NCBI GenBank assembly: GCA_964575975.1
Contig: CAZNTU010000083.1
Span: 1 to 23,159, forward strand
Direction: 5' to 3'
DNA: 23,159 nt
Origin: G963674505 sp964575975
Lineage (GTDB): Bacteria; Desulfobacterota; Desulfobacteria; Desulfobacterales; SKZT01
In this document: positions 8,034-16,104 of the stretch, piece after piece
Numbering within the stretch: the stretch's first letter is position 1
Layout of the letters: each line of letters starts with the position of its first letter
The notes under the pieces: generated by a model
Seen by the model: the letters and a program-made list of their open reading frames with translations, nothing else
What the model was told of the DNA's origin: nothing
Database searches by the model: none
Program-made: the position numbers and the translations under genes

Positions 8034-8063
8034 TTGACGCTTCCAGCAAACTCCTGCTACACA
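8034..8063 (+). promoter_or_regulatory. Possible sigma-70-type promoter for the methyltransferase gene
   Basis: TTGACG (8034-8039) and TACACA (8058-8063) are separated by 18 bp, about 60 bases before the methyltransferase ATG. The -35 is good and the -10 is weak. The site lies outside the IS, so the gene would still be transcribed after the insertion. Confidence 0.35.
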
Positions 8064-8120
8064 AACCAAATCGAATCTATCCTAACAAAAAGGAATGCAT
8101 GGAATTGTCGGGTGCGTTAA

Positions 8121-8999
8121 ATGAAAAAGGGAACGCCGAGCCGGACCGCGGAACACAACGCGTTTGTCAGAGCCTGTGAATCGGCGAAAAAGCCGCAGGA
8201 CCGCGTGTGCTTCGACCCGTACGCGAAACATTTCATTCCGCGCCGATTAAGCTATATATACGCGGTTCCCTTTTTCAGACGCCGCCTTCTTTCCCAGTGG
8301 GAGCTGTTTTTCCCCGGAGTAGTGAATGCCATCCTGGCGCGCACAAGATTCATCGACGACCAACTCCGGCTATTCATTGACGAAGGCATGGAACAGTTGG
8401 TCGTCTTCGGCGCAGGCTTCGACACGCGGCCCTGGCGTTTCGGAGTAATCGCGAAAGGGATTCCCGTCTTCGAGATCGACCATCCCGACACGCAAAACTC
8501 CAAGAATAAAATCCTCGAGAACATTTTCCGTGACATCCCCGAAAATTTCCATTCCGTGCCCATCGACTTCGAAAATTCCTCGATACAGGAAAAGCTTTTG
8601 GAAAAAGGCTACGATCTCGCATCGAAGACCTTCTTTGTATGGGAAGGAGTCACCTATTACCTTACAACCGCAACCGTGAACGACGTCCTTTCCTTCGTGG
8701 GAACCCGAAGCGGCACCGGCAGCCGTCTATCGTTCGATTATTTTCCGCCCTCGGTCGCCGACGGGAGTTGCGAATTGCCCGGAGCCAAAACGCTCGCGGC
8801 TTGCCTTGAAAGGTTCGGCGAAAGAATCGTGTCCGGAATCGCCCCGGAAAAGCTGAACTCGCTAATGGGGAAACACGGGCTCGTCCTGGAAGGAAATTTC
8901 GCCCGCGAGAACTACAGGCGAACATATTTCAAAGGCCCCGGCCGCGAACGACCTGTTTCAGGTCTTTTTCATTTCGCTATCGCAAGGGTTGAAAGTTAA
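8121..8999 (+). CDS. Class I SAM-dependent methyltransferase, TIGR00027/leucine carboxyl methyltransferase-like
   Basis: The 292-residue protein carries the SAM-binding motif VVFGAGFDTRPWR (residues 94-106) and an acidic EIDHPDTQ loop (118-125). Both are characteristic of the TIGR00027/PF04072 methyltransferases, which resemble protein leucine carboxyl methyltransferases. Later landmarks FVWEGVTYYL and LSFDYFPPS also fit. A TAA stop lies immediately before the ATG, which fixes the upstream limit. No convincing ribosome site was seen. The methyl acceptor is unknown; bacterial members mostly act in secondary metabolism or are uncharacterised. The gene stands alone between an IS and a decayed region whose stop codon overlaps its own on the other strand. 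Confidence 0.85.
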   Translation: MKKGTPSRTAEHNAFVRACESAKKPQDRVCFDPYAKHFIPRRLSYIYAVPFFRRRLLSQWELFFPGVVNAILARTRFIDDQLRLFIDEGMEQLVVFGAGFDTRPWRFGVIAKGIPVFEIDHPDTQNSKNKILENIFRDIPENFHSVPIDFENSSIQEKLLEKGYDLASKTFFVWEGVTYYLTTATVNDVLSFVGTRSGTGSRLSFDYFPPSVADGSCELPGAKTLAACLERFGERIVSGIAPEKLNSLMGKHGLVLEGNFARENYRRTYFKGPGRERPVSGLFHFAIARVES

Positions 9000-9490
9000 A
9001 GAGGGAAATAGTCTTCTGTTGCGGATCTCTTTTCCTGCAATCCTGCCGCTTCCACATATCCGGCGGCAAACGAGCGAGCCATCAACTCCATAATCGCCTC
9101 CGCAGGTCCAACAAGTAGACCCTCGGGACGAGCCTTTCCCGTTTCACGACGCTTCGGTATGTAGATACATCCCAAGAGCGTCTCCGAACAAAAATCCCTC
9201 TGTCCATCGATCTTTTCTCTGCGTTTCTCGTACGCAGGATGGGCAAGCTCCAGGCAGGAGCAGTCGCCGAAAAAATGCGGAACGGCTTCCGGCCACATGT
9301 GCATTTGCGGAAAATCCGAATGCCCCATGAAGGATCCTCCAAGCCGTCGTACCGGCAAAATGTCGTCGGCGAGCATCGGATTCCCCATGCCCATCAACGT
9401 CGCTGCGAGAGACGTTTTTCCGCGGAAATTGGTCGATAGCGTCTTGAACGTGAAATCGGTTGCCAGAAATTGGCCGTTTTTCCCCTGGCG
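8996..9490 (-). pseudogene. Fragment of an HprK-like serine kinase
   Basis: The minus frame reads RGKTSLAATLMGMGNPMLA then DDILPV, matching the P-loop and following Asp-Asp of HPr-kinase-related proteins. It continues with DFPQMHMWPEAVPHFFG and HPAYEKRR, both seen in that family. The first Gly of the P-loop is replaced (STNFRGKT). The N-terminal half is absent, replaced after about 9490 by transposase-like sequence in another frame. The C-terminus ends early at a stop overlapping the methyltransferase stop. It is therefore a remnant, not a working kinase. HprK-related kinases are known companions of exosortase-type EPS loci, so this may be a relic of the neighbouring locus. Family assignment is from motif memory and is moderate. 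Confidence 0.5.
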
Positions 9491-9830
9491 TCCAAATGCA
9501 AATTTGTGTCGTTCGAAAAATGAACGTCCGTCAAAAAGGGAAACGAATCGCAACTGCCGAAAAGCTCCTCTTCCCGCTCCTTTCCGGTCGCGTCGTGTCC
9601 GTACTTCACGACGACCGCGTTGATTTCGTCGAGAACTTCCTTGGTGAAAAATGAAACGTTGTCCCTAAGAGTTTGAAGAGAATACTTGTATTCGTCGTCA
9701 TTGGCATGCAGAAGTATCAGATGGTTTAGGACATTCGACTTTCGGAATAAGATTAATATCCTACAATCCTGGAAACGATCCTAATAATATGGACCTAGTA
9801 TTTTAGGGTATGGATTTGAGCGTATTTCCT
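9484..9830 (-). pseudogene. Remnant of an ISNCY-type transposase
   Basis: Reading the minus strand from about 9780 gives DRFQDCR, then LLHANDDEYKYSLQTLRDN, VLDEINAVVVKYGHD and CDSFPFLTDVHFSNDTNLHL. These match, in order, the segments YDRLQDLA, IRDNI, LEKIN--IV--GH and DSFVVETNVH-PTD-NL of ISNCY-family transposases. An in-frame TAG at 9781-9783 interrupts the segment just before DRFQD. The rest of the transposase beyond NLHLDA is missing, since the sequence passes into the HprK-like fragment. No terminal repeats were found. This is a decayed internal piece. Confidence 0.6.
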
Positions 9831-10149
9831 TATTGATATTCAAATATCAGCATGATAAAAAGCCTTCAATATTTTCATATAAAATTCAGGCACAAGCATA
9901 CTCAAAAACGGATTAGTCCATATTCGGCAGAGTAGTTAATGGAAATCCAATAGTTTCAACTGATGAGGTTATTGAAGCAATGTAACTCAACGAGCGGAGC
10001 TATGTCCTGCATAGGTCAAATAGTTTTTAGATCCTGAAAAAATGGTCCCAAGTCACTGAAATGATTGGACTCTGGCTCCATCGTCCGGATTGCGGGAATT
10101 CGGGATGCCGAAGTCTCTAAAAACAAACGACAAACGAAAGGAGCCGGCG
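9831..10149. other. Gene-free AT-rich stretch between mobile-element debris and the polysaccharide locus
   Basis: No coding region longer than a few dozen codons could be supported here. A 7-bp palindrome TGATATT-CA-AATATCA lies at 9834-9849. A short open frame ending at the TAA near 9983 reads FGRVVNGNPIVSTDEVIEAM, which looks protein-like but has no start and is preceded by a stop, so it may be the tail of a lost gene. The promoter of the polysaccharide operon probably lies in this stretch, but no clear -35/-10 pair was seen. Base composition changes around here from GC-rich (left) to AT-richer (right). Confidence 0.5.
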
Positions 10150-10251
10150 ATGAAAAAACTAAACGACGCCCTGTCGAACATCCAAAGAGTATTGAATCTG
10201 CTTAAAAATGTGGTTTCGTACAAGACTAAAATAAAAATTGACCGTGCATAA
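10150..10251 (+). CDS. Small protein (33 aa) at the head of the polysaccharide locus
   Basis: An ATG with a good GAAAGGAG site 7 bases upstream opens a 33-residue frame, MKKLNDALSNIQRVLNLLKN and a basic tail ending KIKIDRA. The first 22 residues have an amphipathic-helix pattern. It ends 24 bases before the WecA-like gene, which has no ribosome site of its own, so translation of this frame could deliver ribosomes to it. It may be a real small protein, a leader peptide or a vestige. No family is recognised. Confidence 0.45.
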   Translation: MKKLNDALSNIQRVLNLLKNVVSYKTKIKIDRA

Positions 10252-10275
10252 AAATGACCGGTCTTGAAAAAATCT

Positions 10276-11859
10276 ATGGACACAAATATACAAATATTTA
10301 TGTCACTTTTCGGATTAAGTGCGCTTTCTTCATATGCTGCGACTTGGATTCTTCTGTTTTCGCCGGCAATCAAACTCTTTATAGATCGTCCCGGAGCCCG
10401 CAAAGTGCATCAAAAAATTACGCCCCGTATTGGCGGCATCGTCATTGTAATCCTGTTTTTGCTGTTCATGTTTGTGTGGCATTTTGAGGAACCTATCGAC
10501 AACTATCATTTAACTCCCCAGTTTTTCAATGCTATTATGTTCGGAACCGTAGGAATCATGCTAATCGGCTTGCTCGACGATATCGTTTTGTTTACCGTCA
10601 AAAACCGGACTAAATTCATTGTTGAAGTTCTTATCGCATTGATCATTATTTATATTTCCGGGATCAAACTTGATGCGATCCATTTAGCCGACCGTGTATT
10701 CAATCTCGGTTTTTTGTCTTGGCCTGTCACTGTTTTATGGCTCGTGGGTATTGCCAACGCATTGAATATAATAGATGGAGTGGACGGATTGGCAGGAACG
10801 GTTTCTCTGGTGTCATTTTTCGCTATTGGAATTCTGGCATATTTGGCCGGCGATCATGGCATCGTTATCTTTTGTGCGCTGTGTGCAGGACTGGCTTTCG
10901 GCTTTTTGGGCCACAATTTATCTCCTGCGCGAATTTTTCTTGGGGATACTGGCTCCCTTTTTTTTGGAATCATCCTTGGTCTGCTTTGCATCTATCTTAT
11001 TTCTACAATAAGCCGTCCCTATGGTGTTATCATTGCGCCGCTGATTCTGGGTTTCCCCTTGCTGGATGTTGGCCTGGCGATGTTGCGTCGTTTTTTTAAA
11101 GGCATAGCGGAAGGAGAATCCATTTTCCGGAGTGTTCAGAAAACCATGATTGCCGACAATGACCATATTCACCACCGTTTGATCTTTCGGGGTTTGCGGC
11201 ACTCGCAAACGACCTTTGTGATAGCCATCTACTCCATAACAACTTGCGCAGTAGCAGTAGTTATCGGAATAGTTCATGGTCCTTCAACAATCATTTTCAT
11301 TACACATTTGGCATTGATCACCGGATGGTTGATCTATAAGCTCGGTTTTTTCGATAAGGTCGTTAACTTTATCCCCGTCCAGCACAATCGAAACTCGGAA
11401 CCACGTGCGGATATAGGAAAAAAAATAAATGTTATCGTACTCAATGCAACTGAATATCAGAAACACGCTCTGGAATTTTATCAACAGAAAGTATTTTCGT
11501 TGCGCTTTATGGAAAAGGTTGGAAACATCGATGATTCCAATCATTGTGCCGAAATATCCGCAGTGCTGGTAAACAGCACCCGCGCAGACCTCCAATCAGA
11601 AGAACTCAACCAGGCAATTCAACTGTCATACCGCTTTAAATGTCCAATGATTGTGATCGCCGATGGCCCGTCTGTCAATGGCTGGGAGCGAACGACCCAA
11701 AAACTGGGAATTAAAACTCTTTTGGTACATAAGCCTGTCTATATACCCAAGCTGTTTAACGACTTGTATTTGATTGCTGTAAAGAAGGATTCCTTTTCGA
11801 AATACAAAGGCATGATGGGCACCGAAAGTTCGGCATCGCCATTGGTGGAGCGTAAATAA
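10276..11859 (+). CDS. WecA/TagO-like polyprenyl-phosphate sugar-1-phosphate transferase with C-terminal receiver-like domain
   Basis: The first part is an integral membrane enzyme that transfers a HexNAc-1-phosphate from UDP-sugar to undecaprenyl phosphate, the first step of polysaccharide assembly. The family's signatures are all there: RKVHQKITPRIGG (42-54), LIGLLDD (96-102), NALNIIDGVDGLAG (161-174), ARIFLGDTGSLFFG (218-231) and HIHHR (297-301). Hydrophobic segments run to about residue 356. After it comes an extra soluble domain, residues 383-505, not needed for the enzyme. Its strand/helix order (INVIVLNA, SAVLVNS, CPMIVIAD, TLLVHKPVYI) is that of a response-regulator receiver. The K486-P487 pair is kept but Asn433 sits at the phosphorylation site. 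The start is uncertain: the ATG is used here, a TTG at 10264 is possible, and neither has a clear ribosome site. The stop overlaps the next gene by one base (TAATG). Confidence 0.9.
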   Translation: MDTNIQIFMSLFGLSALSSYAATWILLFSPAIKLFIDRPGARKVHQKITPRIGGIVIVILFLLFMFVWHFEEPIDNYHLTPQFFNAIMFGTVGIMLIGLLDDIVLFTVKNRTKFIVEVLIALIIIYISGIKLDAIHLADRVFNLGFLSWPVTVLWLVGIANALNIIDGVDGLAGTVSLVSFFAIGILAYLAGDHGIVIFCALCAGLAFGFLGHNLSPARIFLGDTGSLFFGIILGLLCIYLISTISRPYGVIIAPLILGFPLLDVGLAMLRRFFKGIAEGESIFRSVQKTMIADNDHIHHRLIFRGLRHSQTTFVIAIYSITTCAVAVVIGIVHGPSTIIFITHLALITGWLIYKLGFFDKVVNFIPVQHNRNSEPRADIGKKINVIVLNATEYQKHALEFYQQKVFSLRFMEKVGNIDDSNHCAEISAVLVNSTRADLQSEELNQAIQLSYRFKCPMIVIADGPSVNGWERTTQKLGIKTLLVHKPVYIPKLFNDLYLIAVKKDSFSKYKGMMGTESSASPLVERK

Positions 11860-12347
11860 TGAAAGTATTTGAAAAAGTTCGTCTGAGGCTGCTGGTGATT
11901 GCCAAAGACGAAAAAGTCCGCGAAAATCTGGTGACTCTGCTCACCGGGTACGGTTATTACGTGGATTACGTTAAGGACCAGGAAGAAGGCCTGAGGAGTT
12001 TCATAAAGTATCGACAACCTGTAATCATTATCGACGTGCCGTCCCTTCCTCCCGATCCGGAAGAAATGACGCGCTTGTTTATGCTGCATAAAAAAAATCC
12101 TGTTATCATTGTTGCAGCCGAAGCAAAAGATGAAAAATACGCGCGTCATTACCTTAAAAACGGCGCTTATGATTTGCTGCACCTACCCTTGACCATGGAT
12201 TCAGTCGACGTTGTTCTCAAGCGCCTCGTGAACCATAGTGAACTGCTGTCCCGCAACGAGTTCGTCCAAACCCTAGTGGCTTTAACCATTTTGGTGATGC
12301 CGGCCTGGGTATATTGCGCTTTTCTAATCGCGAAAGCTTTCGATTGA
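11859..12347 (+). CDS. Receiver-domain protein with C-terminal membrane anchor
   Basis: Residues 9-130 fold as a receiver by pattern: LRLLVIAKDEK with acidic D17/E18, VIIIDVPSLPP with the candidate phospho-acceptor D59, PVIIVAAEA, and LLHLPLTMD. The conserved Lys before the last loop's Pro is replaced by Leu109 (L109-P110), and the usual Thr/Ser after strand four is Ala. It is therefore an atypical receiver that may bind rather than signal by phosphorylation. A hydrophobic segment at about 138-158 (LVALTILVMPAWVYCAFLIA) should anchor it in the inner membrane. The ATG overlaps the stop of the WecA-like gene, which itself ends in a receiver-like domain, so translational coupling and physical contact are plausible. 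No output domain and no histidine kinase is present nearby. Confidence 0.75.
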   Translation: MKVFEKVRLRLLVIAKDEKVRENLVTLLTGYGYYVDYVKDQEEGLRSFIKYRQPVIIIDVPSLPPDPEEMTRLFMLHKKNPVIIVAAEAKDEKYARHYLKNGAYDLLHLPLTMDSVDVVLKRLVNHSELLSRNEFVQTLVALTILVMPAWVYCAFLIAKAFD

Positions 12348-12374
12348 ATTGTGCAGCAAATTAAAACGACCATA

Positions 12375-12403
12375 TTGAATTCAAAACAAAGGACTTGTAT
12401 GCT
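12375..12403 (+). promoter_or_regulatory. Possible promoter before the export genes
   Basis: TTGAAT (12375-12380) and TATGCT (12398-12403) are spaced by 17 bp in the 152-base gap between the receiver gene and the export-protein gene. This could start a second transcript for the export and assembly genes. Both boxes differ from consensus. Confidence 0.35.
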
Positions 12404-12499
12404 ATTTGAGAGACATCTTCGATATCAGGTGTTTTTCCGAATCGGAACTCGAATAAACATTTATCTCACCTATCACTTAAAATTTCAAAGGAGCATAAC

Positions 12500-13060
12500 A
12501 TGATTTTAAAAGGAGTAAAGATGGCCGGAATTCTGTTTTTTCTCCTGAATACGGGGTCTTTCGCCATTGGAAGCGATAATAGCTATAAAATCGGTCCAGG
12601 AGATGTCATCGAAATTTCGGTTTGGAAGGATGAAACCCTGAACAGAAAAGTCACGGTTCCTCCCGATGGCGTCATCGCGTTTCCACTGATAGGAGACATA
12701 AGAGTTCAGGGCTTGACCGTCACGAATATCCGGGATATCGTAACGGAAAAACTCGAATCGTTTATACAGGATGTCGTAGTCACGGTAATGCTTTTGGAAA
12801 TAAACAGCATGAGAGCTTACGTCATCGGCAAGGTCAACAATCCAGGAGAATTTCCTGTTTCAATGAATACCAATGTGATGCAGGTGCTTTCAATGGCCCA
12901 AGGCTTGAACCCTTTTGCTTCCGAGAAGGATATTCACATTCTAAGAACGATAAACGACGTTACTCTGGAAATCCCTTTCAACTACAAGGAAGTGCTCAAA
13001 GGAGAAAATCTTGACCAAAACATTGTTCTTCAGCGCGGCGACGTCATCGTCGTTCCTTAA
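12500..13060 (+). CDS. Polysaccharide export protein, Wza/OPX-like, short PEP-CTERM-locus type
   Basis: The 186-residue protein has a signal peptide (hydrophobic 8-20, likely cleavage after SFA at 22) and no lipobox Cys, so it should be a soluble or loosely attached periplasmic protein. Residues 30-95 (YKIGPGDVIEISVWKDETLN) match the Poly_export domain. Residues 103-150 (RAYVIGKVNNPGEFPV) match the SLBB fold. The length matches the short OPX proteins of exosortase-type EPS loci (TIGR03027-like) and lacks the outer-membrane helix of E. coli Wza, so the barrel encoded next may provide the pore. Two tandem starts exist, ATG 12500 and ATG 12521, each with its own AAAGGAG. The first gives a better basic n-region. 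Confidence 0.85.
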   Translation: MILKGVKMAGILFFLLNTGSFAIGSDNSYKIGPGDVIEISVWKDETLNRKVTVPPDGVIAFPLIGDIRVQGLTVTNIRDIVTEKLESFIQDVVVTVMLLEINSMRAYVIGKVNNPGEFPVSMNTNVMQVLSMAQGLNPFASEKDIHILRTINDVTLEIPFNYKEVLKGENLDQNIVLQRGDVIVVP

Positions 13061-13081
13061 TAAAATCCCTTCGTTAAGGCC

Positions 13082-14308
13082 ATGAAAAATAACAGGAAGC
13101 GATTCCTATCATGCATACTGTTTTTGACTTTCGTTTTTGCATTGGCGTCTTCTTCGGCGGCCGGGGAGATCGAATACCTCCCAAAACTTGAACTTTTCGC
13201 GGAATACAACGACAACATCTTTTATTCAAACACCGACAAGACGGACGATTTGATTTTAAACGCCTTTCCATCGATAGAGTTGAAATACGCTTCGGAGTTG
13301 ATGGATTTATATTCTTTTTTCGCCGTCGTTTTTAGGGATTATCTTTCGGAGAACGATTCGGACCGGGAAGACTACCACCTCAATCTCGATGGAAAATATC
13401 GTTTGACGGAAAGAACCCTGATAAGAACATGGATGTCGTACTCGCAAGACTACGCCAATGAATCGAGAGTCGTCGATCTAGTCGAAACGCCTGTGGACGA
13501 AGTTCCCATAGACGAAGAGAAGATTGTCAGAAGAGGAATCGAACGCTTTCTGTCGGAAAGGAAACTATACAATGCATTCGGATCCGCGAACCATCAATTG
13601 ACCTATCTATCCGATCTGATCTTTACCTACAGCTACCTTAAGGCCAAGTACGATTCAGAGGGAAACGTCGATTACTACTCCAACGAATTCGATTTGACAT
13701 ACCTTCGAAAACTGGCAAGCATACGGGATCAAGTCGGAATCAGCCTATCCTACACACAGATTGCTTCCAATTCGAGCGACAGCGACACGTACGAAACCGG
13801 TCTGGTTTGGAATCATCTTTTTACTGAAACGATCAGCCTCTACGTCAATCTCGGCGCCAGTTACACCGAACAGACCGACAAGGATACCAGAAGAAAAAGC
13901 GACTATTGGGGACCGACGGCGAATATAAGGTTAAGAAAGCGCGGCGAGACCAATGTGCTCGATATCGGCTTCAGACAGGAGTTGAGTACCGCGTCCGACG
14001 GCGATATAGTCAACGTGTCAAGAATTTTTTGGGATGCGGAGCATTCGATCGGCGAGAGGATTTTCTTCAAGCTGGAAGGAGATTTTTATATAACAAGAGA
14101 TGAAGCCGACGCCTTCTCCGACATCGATTCCATTTATTTCGGTATCAGTCCTTCACTTAAGTACATGTTGACCGAAAATCATTCGGTCAGCCTGGTTTAC
14201 GATTTCACGATAAATTACGACAAGTCTTTGGACACGGATCGCGACACTCAACGTAATCGAGTGTTGATTGTCTTCGACTTTTTATTTCCAGGTTGGAAGT
14301 TTTTATAA
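13082..14308 (+). CDS. Outer-membrane beta-barrel protein of EPS export (TIGR03016-like)
   Basis: The 408-residue protein has a signal peptide (cleavage near residue 27, SSA-AGE). The rest alternates polar and aromatic residues as in membrane beta-strands, for example LELFAEYNDNIFY, QVGISLSYTQIAS, ISLYVNLGASYTE and HSVSLVYDFTINYD. It ends in a strand FDFLFPGWKFL, usual for barrels folded by BamA. Size and place right after the OPX gene match the PEP-CTERM-system beta-barrel family (TIGR03016), thought to be the outer-membrane exit for the polysaccharide. An acidic loop VDLVETPVDEVPIDEE near residue 140 is a likely extracellular or periplasmic loop. It belongs to the same operon as its neighbours, with a 21-base gap after the OPX gene. 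Confidence 0.75.
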   Translation: MKNNRKRFLSCILFLTFVFALASSSAAGEIEYLPKLELFAEYNDNIFYSNTDKTDDLILNAFPSIELKYASELMDLYSFFAVVFRDYLSENDSDREDYHLNLDGKYRLTERTLIRTWMSYSQDYANESRVVDLVETPVDEVPIDEEKIVRRGIERFLSERKLYNAFGSANHQLTYLSDLIFTYSYLKAKYDSEGNVDYYSNEFDLTYLRKLASIRDQVGISLSYTQIASNSSDSDTYETGLVWNHLFTETISLYVNLGASYTEQTDKDTRRKSDYWGPTANIRLRKRGETNVLDIGFRQELSTASDGDIVNVSRIFWDAEHSIGERIFFKLEGDFYITRDEADAFSDIDSIYFGISPSLKYMLTENHSVSLVYDFTINYDKSLDTDRDTQRNRVLIVFDFLFPGWKFL

Positions 14309-14337
14309 ACAATGATGAATAGTAAAAATAGAGACCG

Positions 14338-16089
14338 ATGTCAGATCAAAATATTGAATGGAACGATATAAAGAGATTTTTGAGAAGAACCAGGAAAACC
14401 TTTCTCCTGATATTTCTTGCAGTTTTTCTCCCTTCTACTATTATAGCACTTTCACTTCCTTCCATATATCGTGCAGAAACAAGCATTTATATCGAAGAAC
14501 AACAGGTTCCAACCAGTTTTGTGGGATCGACGATTGAAAGTTATGCCGAAGAGCGTGTAAACAAAATTGAACAAAAGGTATTCAGCTACGATCGTCTCCG
14601 AGATATCATCGAAAAGTTCGATCTTTACCCCGAAATTCGTGAAAAGCATGGGATTGGCAAGGCCGTCGGCAAGATGCGACAATCCATTGGCTTGGAAACT
14701 CAGCCCCCAGACATCGCAAACCCGAAAACAGACAGGGCGGTATCCACAATCATTGCGTTTATATTATATCACGAAGGCAGGGATCCGAAAACCGTTATGG
14801 AAGTCGCCAATGCTCTAAGCGAGCTTTTCCTTGAAGAAGATGTCAAAAGAATTAAAAATTCGGCTAATGCCACGACCGAATTCCTTAGAATAGAGTTGAA
14901 CTCCTTGAAAGATAAACTCCAGATGTATGATGATAAAATCAGCGAGTTTAAACAACAACATCTGAATGAACTCCCCGAATATACTAGCGTGAATCTGGAC
15001 GGCATAGCGAGGTTGGGAAGAGAGCTTGAGCGGGTCAACATGGAAATACGGGATTTGCATGATAGAAAAATAAATCTTGAAGGGCAATTGTTATCGGTAG
15101 ATCCCTTGCTTCCAATCAAAATCGACGGTGAAAGCGTTGCCAGAAACCCTGGAGAAAGATTAAAAAATTTGCGGTTGCAACTTATTAGCCTCGAGTCCGT
15201 TTTGCATGGCAGACATCCGGATATCGTCAAACTCAAACGAGAAATAAGAGAATTGGAAAAACAGGTGGTTGTCACGGGAGATTACCAGGAGGAACTTAAA
15301 AGACTGGAAAAACTAAAAGTGGAATTCGTTGGCATGCAAAAACGATACGTACCGGAACATCCCGATGTGATCAAAATTGCAAAGGAAATCGATCTTCTTG
15401 AAAAATCCATTGACGGTCAAGTAGACGCGGCCAAAAATCGAAACAGATCGGAACAGGTTTCCGACAACCCCGTCTATGTCAATCTTACGACCCAGATTTC
15501 CTCGATCAATGCTACCATTGGCAATCTCGTGGATGATCGAAAAAATATCCAGGAAGAACTTGATGAATACAGAAAAAGGATCGAGAGGGCTCCGTTTGTC
15601 GAAAAAAATTATAACGTGTTGACAAGGGATTACAATACGGTAAAGATAAAATATGACGAAATGATGAATCGCCTTCTGGACGCCAATTTGCTCAAGGGCT
15701 TTGAGGAAGGTCAGCATGGACAGCGATTCAAAATAAAAAATTACGCTCAACTGCCGGACAAACCTTTCAAACCCAATCGGCTGGCTATCATCGTTCTCGC
15801 CTTTATTTTAGCGGCAGGTTCAGGGCTTGGAGTGGGAACTCTTCAGGAAAGTTTGAACAGCTCCGTAAAAACAGAAAAGGAGCTGGTCCAACTGGCTGGT
15901 TTGCCGGTGCTTTCCGTGATATCAAACGTGGAAACCCGAAAAGATAAATTCAGAAGAACTCATCAAAGTCTTATATGGATTTTTGTAATTTTGTTTTTCA
16001 TTTTCATCGGTCTTGCAATCGTACATGAATACCTGATACCTATAGATCAATTATGGTATGTCATCTTAACCAATGCGAAAAACGTTTGA
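14338..16089 (+). CDS. Wzz-type chain-length determinant / polysaccharide co-polymerase
   Basis: This 583-residue inner-membrane protein controls chain length or couples synthesis to export. A Wzz domain begins the protein (TM helix about 21-40, then PSIYRAETSIYI). A long helical periplasmic part at about 170-460 is predicted coiled coil. The Pro-rich YAQLPDKPFKPNR precedes a second TM at about 482-500. A third hydrophobic segment at about 545-566 (LIWIFVILFFIFIGLAIV) is placed after a cytoplasmic stretch. The helical part contains two related segments, HPDIVKLKREIRELEKQV and HPDVIKIAKEIDLLEKSI, an internal repeat known from other large Wzz-like proteins. No kinase domain is fused; the separate kinase gene follows 15 bases later. 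The ribosome site is weak. Confidence 0.88.
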   Translation: MSDQNIEWNDIKRFLRRTRKTFLLIFLAVFLPSTIIALSLPSIYRAETSIYIEEQQVPTSFVGSTIESYAEERVNKIEQKVFSYDRLRDIIEKFDLYPEIREKHGIGKAVGKMRQSIGLETQPPDIANPKTDRAVSTIIAFILYHEGRDPKTVMEVANALSELFLEEDVKRIKNSANATTEFLRIELNSLKDKLQMYDDKISEFKQQHLNELPEYTSVNLDGIARLGRELERVNMEIRDLHDRKINLEGQLLSVDPLLPIKIDGESVARNPGERLKNLRLQLISLESVLHGRHPDIVKLKREIRELEKQVVVTGDYQEELKRLEKLKVEFVGMQKRYVPEHPDVIKIAKEIDLLEKSIDGQVDAAKNRNRSEQVSDNPVYVNLTTQISSINATIGNLVDDRKNIQEELDEYRKRIERAPFVEKNYNVLTRDYNTVKIKYDEMMNRLLDANLLKGFEEGQHGQRFKIKNYAQLPDKPFKPNRLAIIVLAFILAAGSGLGVGTLQESLNSSVKTEKELVQLAGLPVLSVISNVETRKDKFRRTHQSLIWIFVILFFIFIGLAIVHEYLIPIDQLWYVILTNAKNV

Positions 16090-16104
16090 GGCGGAGTTAA
16101 AAAA

